From: OCS155 cluster bacterium AG-426-D23
GTDB lineage: Bacteria; Actinomycetota; Acidimicrobiia; Actinomarinales; Actinomarinaceae
Length of the DNA stretch: 64,000 nucleotides
Direction: 5' to 3'
NCBI GenBank assembly: GCA_003213165.1
Contig: QCNO01000002.1
Location: 1 to 64,000, forward strand
Below are positions 56,838 through 64,000 of the stretch, in pieces. Each line of letters starts with the position of its first letter. Position 1 is the stretch's first letter. Both the position numbers and the translations under genes were made by a program. Below the pieces are notes generated by a model that was not told where the DNA came from, did not search any database, and saw nothing but the letters and a program-made list of their open reading frames with translations.

Positions 56838-57929
56838 TTATTTATTCCTTAAACCAAACAAGGGTCTTAATAGTTTGATATTTTTTACAGCATGGTAAAT
56901 AGTAAGAGATAAGAAACAAATTAAAAATAAAGCAATTGGAAATTTTATTATTGGATGAATGTTTGATCCAGCAAAAAAATACATGACTGCCATTTGTGCC
57001 GGCAGGTGAACAATATATACAGGATAAACAGCTGTTTTGTAATATGTTAATTGTGGTGAATCTTTGTTTAGGTAAACTGCAGCAATGCCGAGAAGTGCAA
57101 AAATAAAATTAAAAGACTCAAAAGCTATCAGCCTGTTGTCTAAGGCGTAATCTTCAAGGAAATTGTTAAAAAATCTGTAAAAATATGATGTTGCACCTAA
57201 TCCTAGATGTAACCGCCAATTTTTTTTATTCGATTCCCAAAATGCATCCCCCTGAGAAGTGAGAATTATTCCTATAAAAAACCATAGAAAGCCAAGTAGA
57301 AAACCATGGTCTGTAAGCGCATATGAGTTGTAATAATCTCCATATGTTTCAGTTTTAAACCTTGATAGATTCAATAGGTGCCCCTCAGCTATTATGGGAA
57401 TTGCGAATAAAAATATGCCTCCAGGTTTGTTGAGTAATGAAGCAATAAAGTTTTCTTTTGAGATAAAATTCAAAATCGGAATAAGAACTATGCAGTAAAC
57501 AAAAATATTAATCAAAAACCATAGATGTAGCCCGTCATACTCTAAAACAAAGAAAACAGCTTCGCTAATTTCGTCTAGCCACCAATAGTTATAATATCTT
57601 CCGACAATCAAAGCAGAAGAGGTTGAAAATACAAGAGTTCCAAATAACCAGGGTAAGATAAGGATTTTTGTTCTCTCTTTGAATATCTGCATCTTAGTTC
57701 TTTTGCTAAATGAAAGCCTTAGAGCGACTCCTGCAATTAAGAAAACAAGAGGTATTCTCCAGTTGTTCATGATGTTTAATAACGTCCATATACCCCCTGA
57801 CATTCTTTTGTTCTGAACAAAGAGTATTTGTGGAGCAATCAAAGTGAATGAAATTCCGAGATGATAAAAAATAAGAAGAAACATTGCTATGGATCGCAAT
57901 GCATCAATATCATATCTTCTTTGATTCAT
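56838..57929 (-). CDS. acyltransferase 3 family membrane protein
   Basis: RRYDIDALRSIAMFLLIFYHLGISF; WRIPLVFLIAGVALRLSFSKR; ten-TM pattern. Confidence 0.85.
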   Translation of the reverse strand: MNQRRYDIDALRSIAMFLLIFYHLGISFTLIAPQILFVQNKRMSGGIWTLLNIMNNWRIPLVFLIAGVALRLSFSKRTKMQIFKERTKILILPWLFGTLVFSTSSALIVGRYYNYWWLDEISEAVFFVLEYDGLHLWFLINIFVYCIVLIPILNFISKENFIASLLNKPGGIFLFAIPIIAEGHLLNLSRFKTETYGDYYNSYALTDHGFLLGFLWFFIGIILTSQGDAFWESNKKNWRLHLGLGATSYFYRFFNNFLEDYALDNRLIAFESFNFIFALLGIAAVYLNKDSPQLTYYKTAVYPVYIVHLPAQMAVMYFFAGSNIHPIIKFPIALFLICFLSLTIYHAVKNIKLLRPLFGLRNK

Positions 57930-57957
57930 ATGAACAATATTACAGCTTAAGAGGTGA

Positions 57958-58392
57958 TTAATTAAACTTCAGTTTTGCTTTAAGTTCTTCAGTAATGGGT
58001 GTTGGCTTCATTGTTGTTTGATCAGTATAGACATGAACAGCCTCGCAAGAGCTAACTAAATCCCCTGCTTCTTTTAGAAACATTCCCATAATCCAAGTCA
58101 TGCTCGAATTCCCTATTTCTTTTACTTTGACGCCAATTTCTATATCTTGATCAAAGTAAAGAGGTTTGTTGTACTGAACTAACACCTGTACGGTGTGAAA
58201 ATCTTTTTTTGTCTCTTCGATATCGCTCAAGTAGTCGTAATTAACATGCTTAAAGTAGGCAGTAATTGCTTGATCAAAAAATGCGACGTGATTAGCGTTG
58301 TGCATTACTCCCTGAGGATCTAGTTCGTAGTATCGAACTGTTGCCTCCCAAAAAACTTCGAATTGGTCTTTTGATAGTTTTATTTTTGACAT
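57958..58392 (-). CDS. 4HBT-type acyl-CoA thioesterase
   Basis: VRYYELDPQGVMHNANHVAFFDQAITAYF hot-dog fold motif. Confidence 0.88.
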   Translation of the reverse strand: MSKIKLSKDQFEVFWEATVRYYELDPQGVMHNANHVAFFDQAITAYFKHVNYDYLSDIEETKKDFHTVQVLVQYNKPLYFDQDIEIGVKVKEIGNSSMTWIMGMFLKEAGDLVSSCEAVHVYTDQTTMKPTPITEELKAKLKFN

Positions 58393-59595
58393 TTATACAA
58401 ATATTTGGGTTTTTGGTTCTATTCCGCCGGTAAGCGGCATGGCATATTCAAAAAAGTCATTTGTAACATATGGTTTGGATTCGTCTAAAAATTCCTTAGG
58501 CATGTCTTTTGTGTGTTTAGCGACTTTGCTCAAATCTACAACATCAACATCGCAGTGATATGTTTCTGACAGTTGTCTTTTAAGAATTACTGATCCACTC
58601 TGTAATTCTTTTGAAAAAACCACAGCATGATGTCCTACTCTCTCGGCTTCTTCAGCATCTATATCGGATACATCCGCTAAAAATGATCTCTGTAAATAAC
58701 CAAAGGTGTCCGCCCTAACTCTTGCACCATCAATATGTTGTGAAACTATATTTGTTAATGTATCACCTAGTGCACCTGAGCCTGAAAGTTGGATGTTCCC
58801 ATGGCTATCTTTTTTTCCTGCCAGTCCAGAACCTGTTTCGCTAGCATATGTTTGAAGAAAATATTCACCATCTTCGTTGTGAATTCCTTCAGAAACAGCA
58901 ACTACACACCTTCCAAGCGAATCATATACTTCTTTAACTTCTTTCAAAAAGGTTTCAATGTTGAATACTTTTTCAGGGACATATACTAAATGCGGACCAT
59001 CTTCTTCGGTAGATTTCCCCAAGGTACTTGCAGCAGTAAGCCACCCTGCATGTCGGCCCATTAAAACGTTTATTTTAATACCTCTAAGACTCCTGTTGTC
59101 TGCATCATCACCCTGAAAAGCATGAGCTACAAATCGAGCTGCTGAACCGTATCCGGGACAATGGTCTGTTTCGCGTAAGTCATTGTCGATTGTTTTAGGA
59201 ATATGAAATGCTTTCATTTCATATCCTATAGATTTTGCCCCTCCAGAAACTAAATTAGCTGTTTCAGCCGAATCATTACCTCCTATGTAGAAAAAGTTTC
59301 TGATATTCTGTTGTTCAAATATTGAAACAAGTTTTTCTATATCTGAGTCAGTAGGCTTTTTTCTTACTGAACCTAAAGCTGCGGCAGGTGTTTTTCCAAT
59401 GCCATAAAGTTGTGCTTCAGACAGATTTGAAAGATCTACAAAATCTTCATTGAGCATTCCTTCTAATCCGTGCTTTGCTCCTAGGATTTCATCAAAATCT
59501 GATTTAATTGCTTCTTTAATAAAGCCCACTAGTGATCTGTTTATGACAGCTGTTGGACCACCTGATTGTCCAATAACTGCTTTGCCTAGTGGCAT
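58393..59595 (-). CDS. pfp: diphosphate-type 6-phosphofructokinase
   Basis: IGQSGGPTAVINRSLVGF, FFYIGGNDSAETA and PKTIDND (PPi-type residues), LMGRHAGWLTAASTL. Confidence 0.9.
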   Translation of the reverse strand: MPLGKAVIGQSGGPTAVINRSLVGFIKEAIKSDFDEILGAKHGLEGMLNEDFVDLSNLSEAQLYGIGKTPAAALGSVRKKPTDSDIEKLVSIFEQQNIRNFFYIGGNDSAETANLVSGGAKSIGYEMKAFHIPKTIDNDLRETDHCPGYGSAARFVAHAFQGDDADNRSLRGIKINVLMGRHAGWLTAASTLGKSTEEDGPHLVYVPEKVFNIETFLKEVKEVYDSLGRCVVAVSEGIHNEDGEYFLQTYASETGSGLAGKKDSHGNIQLSGSGALGDTLTNIVSQHIDGARVRADTFGYLQRSFLADVSDIDAEEAERVGHHAVVFSKELQSGSVILKRQLSETYHCDVDVVDLSKVAKHTKDMPKEFLDESKPYVTNDFFEYAMPLTGGIEPKTQIFV

Positions 59596-59598
59596 TTT

Positions 59599-60507
59599 CT
59601 AACTCCCGTTTTGATATACCGAAATAAAACTTAAATAAGAATCAGCAATTTCTGAAACTGCTTCTTCTCTGGATTTATCACCACTGTGCCACCCTTTAAG
59701 TGAGTTCCAAAATATTGATCTTCCAATTGCAAATCCTTTGTAGCCATCTACAGATGAGCCTGCTCTGAGCCATTCATTAACCTTTTCATCATTCGCTCCT
59801 CTTCCCAGAACAACTGCAATCACATCTTCTCTTCCACCGTCTTTAATAGCTTTTGAAACATTTTCGTTATCTTCAACCGTGTCTAAGCCCTCAATCTTCC
59901 ATATATCTGGATCAGCACCCTTTTCTCTCATTTCTTCAACAACTTGTACTGCAAGCTTAGGTCTTATTTCAGAATCATATTTAGCTTGGTCTCCATCTAC
60001 ACTTGCCAATTGTTCTTCAGTTGCAGGTATTAAAAACTCTAAAAGAAACTTTCTATCGTTTTCATCTAACCAATCTGAAAGTGTTTTTATTCTTTCGCCT
60101 TGAACCTGCCTAGTTTCAGAATCATCACTTGGATTCCAACGAACAAGTATCTTTACAAAGTCTGCATTTACTTCTTTTATTTTTTCACCAAAGTCACTGC
60201 CGTATTCAAAGTCAAAAATCTTTTGTCCTGATTTTTCAACAGGAGCGGCAAACTTTATTCCTATTTCTTTAGCTTTTTCTTGAACTTGAAGTCCAAAGGA
60301 TTCGTCAACAAGAATTGCTGGATCTCCACCATTTATACCTTTATTTTGTGCTTCTAAAAAACCATCAAAAATAATGTCTTTCATGGAGGATACCCTGGCA
60401 ATTTCATCCTGCGTTGGTGGTCTTTCTTCCACTCCTAAAAGTCCTTTGGTTAAAGTGCCTCTGTGGTCGAAAGCAAGAATATATAAGTCGTTTGGGTATC
60501 CTTTCAT
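59599..60507 (-). CDS. DUF2090 / IolC C-terminal-like class I aldolase family protein
   Basis: YILAFDHRGTLTKGLLG..., VKILVRWNPSDD, FLLEFLIPAT, PDIWKIEGLD. Confidence 0.75.
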   Translation of the reverse strand: MKGYPNDLYILAFDHRGTLTKGLLGVEERPPTQDEIARVSSMKDIIFDGFLEAQNKGINGGDPAILVDESFGLQVQEKAKEIGIKFAAPVEKSGQKIFDFEYGSDFGEKIKEVNADFVKILVRWNPSDDSETRQVQGERIKTLSDWLDENDRKFLLEFLIPATEEQLASVDGDQAKYDSEIRPKLAVQVVEEMREKGADPDIWKIEGLDTVEDNENVSKAIKDGGREDVIAVVLGRGANDEKVNEWLRAGSSVDGYKGFAIGRSIFWNSLKGWHSGDKSREEAVSEIADSYLSFISVYQNGS

Positions 60508-60518
60508 AAAATCTCCTT

Positions 60519-61439
60519 TTATGTTTTTACTTTTGAACTATTTCGTGTAAAAACAAATAGCATAATTACTAAAAACAATAATGATACTAATAGTAAATAA
60601 TCAGAATATTGGTTTGTTTCAACACTTTCTTCAAATGTTGCCGCCAAAACTTCTACAAGCTGCAGCGTTGTTGTTCCCCAATTGCTGGCGAGTGTGTCAT
60701 CTAAAAAGACTACCCTAGAATTTTGAACTGCAGATATATCACCCCACCCATCTCTAATCGAAAGATCTTTGTTTAAGTAATCTGAATGCCCTACAACAAT
60801 AAAATCGGGATCAGATTCTATTACCATTTCTTCAGTTAAAGCTGGGTATCCGCTTCCATAAGGATCTTCCTCGGAATTAGCAATGTTTGTTACTCCTAGT
60901 AAGTTATAGATTTCGCCGATTAGAGATTCTGAATTAACGCTGTAAATTCCATATGAATATCCAATTTCATGGTAAACATTTACATCTTGGTAATTAGAAT
61001 TATTTATAATTCGATTGATCTCTAGCTTCATATCTCTAATTGTTGAAGAAGCCTCGTTTTTCTTATTCACTATATCTCCTATAGTGGAAATTTGTGCGTA
61101 TACGTCGTCTAAGTTTTTTGCTGGAGGTAATAAAACATAGTTTATTTCTTGTGCTTTAAGCCCTTCAACTATCCCGTTAAAGTCGAATGCAATAATTACA
61201 ATATCTGGATTAAGTGGCACTAGTTCTTCGGCTGTGACTGTATAAGCATCTATTATCTCAACAGGGAAATCAACCTCAGAAAAAGCATCTACTCCAACAA
61301 GTGTATTCTCTGCTTCTAATGACTGGATTATTTCAGTGTGAGTTGTAGATAACGAAATGATTTTCATCTCGTTGTTTTCTTGCGTTTGGTTCGAACACAT
61401 CGAAACCAACAAGGCAAGAAGAATAAGTTTAGTTTTCAT
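60519..61439 (-). CDS. BtuF-like cobalamin ABC substrate-binding protein with C-terminal TM anchor (ORF opens at 61478; preferred ATG at 61439)
   Basis: MKTKLILLALLVSMCSNQ signal; IISLSTTHTEIIQSLEAENTLVGVDAFS..., LVPLNPDIVIIAFDFNG; SD aaggaaat; downstream of a cobalamin riboswitch. Confidence 0.85.
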   Translation of the reverse strand: MKTKLILLALLVSMCSNQTQENNEMKIISLSTTHTEIIQSLEAENTLVGVDAFSEVDFPVEIIDAYTVTAEELVPLNPDIVIIAFDFNGIVEGLKAQEINYVLLPPAKNLDDVYAQISTIGDIVNKKNEASSTIRDMKLEINRIINNSNYQDVNVYHEIGYSYGIYSVNSESLIGEIYNLLGVTNIANSEEDPYGSGYPALTEEMVIESDPDFIVVGHSDYLNKDLSIRDGWGDISAVQNSRVVFLDDTLASNWGTTTLQLVEVLAATFEESVETNQYSDYLLLVSLLFLVIMLFVFTRNSSKVKT

Positions 61440-61533
61440 TATTTCCTTTCTTACCTTGAGAAAATAGAGAAACTTCAAGAATTTCTAGAAACTTCATTCC
61501 TTCTCTCGAGGACTGTTGTTTAAACAATAACGA

Positions 61534-61626
61534 AGGCGACCTGACTTATCTTTCGATTCACAGTTGCGGGACAGTGCTAGAATTCCACTAGCTTCGCTCC
61601 ATTATTCTTGAAATAGTAGCAGGTTA
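61534..61626 (-). promoter_or_regulatory. cobalamin riboswitch
   Basis: Minus strand AACCTGCT...AATGGAGCGAAGCTAGTGGAATTCTAGCACTGTCCCGCAACTGTGAATCGAAAGATAAGTCAGGTCGCC: B12-box signatures CCCGCAACUGU and AGUCAGG. Confidence 0.9.
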
Positions 61627-62229
61627 AATTTCTTCGTCTTCTTGGTTTTCTTTATTTTTCAACGCATCCATTAGAGTAGGTTCTTCTATGTCTCTCGGGA
61701 CATCTGGTCTTGGTAGGTCCTCATTAATTGAACTTTTTTCCTCTAATGATTCTTGTCTAACTTTTTTTATCGAATTTACAATAGACATCAACACTGTTTC
61801 TTTTTGTTCATTTTTGTTGTAGTCTTTAGTTTCTTCGGTTACTGTTTTTGAAGGAGTTTCTAAATGCGACTCTTCTAAGACAACTACCTCAATACCTCCA
61901 ACAAGATCAGAAACTAGATTGTAGAAAAAGGCACCAATAGTAGCAAGGGCTGTTTGCGTCAACATATAAACTGCTGCAAGAGAAACTACACTTGTAAAGA
62001 GTGTTTCAATATTTCCTACTAGTGAGGCATCTTGATCAAGAAGAGCTAGTCTTCTTGCAATGTCTTCAAGACCTTGTGGAACTCCAGCATTAACCAGTAA
62101 AACCCACATTATTGATAACCCGAGTACAACTGACAATGCAACTACAAAATTGAGCACTAACGTTACTTTTAATACAGTCCAGGGGTCTATTTTTCTTATT
62201 ATTCTTCTAACTCTGTTTACTCTGACCAT
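61624..62229 (-). CDS. DUF3566 actinobacterial membrane protein
   Basis: VRRIIRKIDPWTVLKVTLVLNFVVALSVVLGLSIMWVLLVNAGV; immediately downstream of gyrA, as in other Actinobacteria. Confidence 0.88.
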   Translation of the reverse strand: MVRVNRVRRIIRKIDPWTVLKVTLVLNFVVALSVVLGLSIMWVLLVNAGVPQGLEDIARRLALLDQDASLVGNIETLFTSVVSLAAVYMLTQTALATIGAFFYNLVSDLVGGIEVVVLEESHLETPSKTVTEETKDYNKNEQKETVLMSIVNSIKKVRQESLEEKSSINEDLPRPDVPRDIEEPTLMDALKNKENQEDEEI

Positions 62230-62231
62230 TT

Positions 62232-64000
62232 TTAGTTTTTTATAGGAATGAAAGCTGAAACCTCTTCCTCAGAGGATAGTTTCATAATCCTTACTCCTTG
62301 TGCCGATCTACTCATTTGTTTTATTTGCTTTACTGCACATCTTATTGCAGTCCCGCCTGTACTCATAAGCATAACCTCAGTATCCTCGTCTACAGACCTT
62401 GCTCCGACTAAATTTCCTTTATTTTCAGTAATCTTAAGAGCTTTCACTCCCATGCCGCCTCTTCCTGCTCTTCTAAATTCATCAAGTTTCGTACGCTTGC
62501 CATATCCCTTAGCTGTAATAAATAGAAGAGTTTCATCTCTAGAGGTAGCCGCACCTACAACTTTATCTCCCTCTCTTAGCTTTATTCCCCTTACACCCAT
62601 TGCTGTTCTTCCTTGGGGTTTAAGATTGGTCTCATCAAATCTTATTGCTTGCCCATTTTGAGATACAAGTATGACGTCTTCTTTACCAGAGGTCGTTTTT
62701 ACAGAAACAACCCTATCTTCGTCTTTTAGTTTTATTGCTTGTAATGATTTATAGTTCGAATCAAAGTCTTTAAAACTTGATTTTTTAACTGTTCCTTTTT
62801 CTGTCATTATTAATAAAAACTTCTCAGTTTCATAGTCTCTTGTGTCTATGATTGCCTGCACTTTTTCATCCTGTCCCATTGAGAGAACATTTTGAATTAA
62901 AGAACCCTTTGCAGTTCTATTAGTTTTTGGAATTTCATGAGCTTTGGCTCTATATACTTTTCCGCGGTCTGTAAAAAATAAAAGGTACGAATGCACAGAT
63001 GTAGAAAGAAGGTGTTCTATTACATCTTCGTTTGATGAAGCTGCTTTAACTCCTTTACCTCCTCTTCCTTGTTTTTTATATGAGGTCGATGGTACAGATT
63101 TTACATATCCGTTTGCAGAAACAGATACAATAATTTCCTCGTCTTCAATAAGGTCTTCTATGGAAACCTCGCCAACATCTGGGACAATTCGTGATCTTCT
63201 TTCGTCACCAAATTTATTTGTAATTGCCTCTAGCTCTTCAATTAAAATCTTGTCTTGTTTTGCACGACTTTTTAAAATTGCAGTTAGTTCTTTAATTGTT
63301 TCTTTAAGGTCTTTCTTTTCTTCTTCTAGTTTTTCCATTTCAAGCGCAGTTAGTCTCCTCAGGGGCATATCCAATATGTGAGATGCCTGTGTCTCACTAA
63401 GTTTAAATTTTGTCATTAAAGATTTTCTTGCTGTGTCTACATCTTTTGAAGCTTTTATGACTTTAATAATTTGGTCGATCTTTTTTAAAGCCAGAAGCAA
63501 TCCTTCTACTATATGGAGTCTGTTTTCAGCTTTTTGTAATCTGTGTTTTGTTCTTCTCTGTATGACATCAATTTGATGATCGATATAATATTTAATTAAC
63601 TCAGGAACTGAAAGTACTTTTGGGACCCCTTCAACAAGCGCTACTGAGTTTACGGAAAAAGTATCTTGTAACTGTGTTTGTTTAAAAAGTTGATTAAGTA
63701 CAACTTGTGGAACCGCATCTCTTTTTAGCTCAACAACTAACCTAGTTCCGTTCCTGTCACTGCTTTCATTCCTAAGATCAGAAATCCCTAGGAGTTTTTT
63801 GTCTTGAACAAGTGTTGCAATTTTTTCCATAATTCGGTCTGTAGATGCTTGATAGGGTAATTCTTTAACAACTATTGCAGACCTGCCTCTGCCTAGTTCT
63901 TCTACGTCAGCAACAGCCCTTATTTTGATCGATCCTCTTCCTTTTAATATTGCTTCTTTAATTGTTGGTGTATCAACAACAAGACCGCCTGTTGGAAAAT
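62232..64000 (-). CDS. gyrA: DNA gyrase subunit A (C-terminal part; 5' end lies outside the window)
   Basis: Frame continues past the listed ORF start to the window edge (KEAILKGRGSIKIRAVADVEELGRGRSAIVVKELPYQASTDRIMEKIATLVQDKK...); beta-pinwheel repeats and QGRTAMGVRGIKL GyrA box. Confidence 0.97.
   Translation of the reverse strand, partial: FPTGGLVVDTPTIKEAILKGRGSIKIRAVADVEELGRGRSAIVVKELPYQASTDRIMEKIATLVQDKKLLGISDLRNESSDRNGTRLVVELKRDAVPQVVLNQLFKQTQLQDTFSVNSVALVEGVPKVLSVPELIKYYIDHQIDVIQRRTKHRLQKAENRLHIVEGLLLALKKIDQIIKVIKASKDVDTARKSLMTKFKLSETQASHILDMPLRRLTALEMEKLEEEKKDLKETIKELTAILKSRAKQDKILIEELEAITNKFGDERRSRIVPDVGEVSIEDLIEDEEIIVSVSANGYVKSVPSTSYKKQGRGGKGVKAASSNEDVIEHLLSTSVHSYLLFFTDRGKVYRAKAHEIPKTNRTAKGSLIQNVLSMGQDEKVQAIIDTRDYETEKFLLIMTEKGTVKKSSFKDFDSNYKSLQAIKLKDEDRVVSVKTTSGKEDVILVSQNGQAIRFDETNLKPQGRTAMGVRGIKLREGDKVVGAATSRDETLLFITAKGYGKRTKLDEFRRAGRGGMGVKALKITENKGNLVGARSVDEDTEVMLMSTGGTAIRCAVKQIKQMSRSAQGVRIMKLSSEEEVSAFIPIKN

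Noticed and set aside
62248-63381. Plus-strand ORFs of 137 and 145 aa
   Set aside because: Antisense to gyrA.
1-64000. CRISPR arrays, prophage, transposons, rRNA operons
   Set aside because: No direct-repeat arrays, integrase/transposase ORFs, phage structural genes or rRNA sequence were seen.

Overview
The window is a densely packed, low-GC bacterial chromosomal segment. Its gene content is actinobacterial: gyrA followed by a DUF3566 gene, a CrgA-like gene near pknB/PP2C, a bS22-type micro-ribosomal protein, DUF3159 and PAC2. It most likely comes from a streamlined marine actinobacterium (inference from gene content and composition). Most of it is core metabolism: purA, purB, an Aap-type amino-acid ABC transporter, mscS, lnt, M3 peptidase, copZ/copA, dcd, asd, lysC, murJ, dnaX, dgt, serS, tadA, pknB, mutY, glpD, NDH-2, UDG, a TPP-riboswitch symporter, a MacAB-like exporter, PPi-PFK, a BtuF-like protein under a cobalamin riboswitch, and gyrA. 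There are six tRNA genes. No CRISPR, rRNA, prophage or IS element was seen. The most notable items are: (1) an unannotated SelW/Rdx-family selenoprotein gene (10030..10266, minus strand) with an in-frame UGA in a CxxU motif, a plausible bSECIS, and a start/stop overlap with a TauE/SafE permease; (2) a co-oriented block with a MacAB-like exporter, a peptidoglycan-binding adaptor and four divergent paralogous lipoproteins, each carrying two copies of a Cys...Pro...Cys module; (3) an exact TTGCAA-N5-TTGCAA (Nur-box-like) palindrome in front of a solitary NikMN/CbiMN gene; (4) an amino-acid ABC permease with a barrel-sandwich (biotinyl/lipoyl-like) insertion; (5) loss or change of conserved zinc-ligand regions in DnaX and TadA; (6) an in-frame amber codon in a LysE-family gene; (7) several small genes missing from the ORF track.
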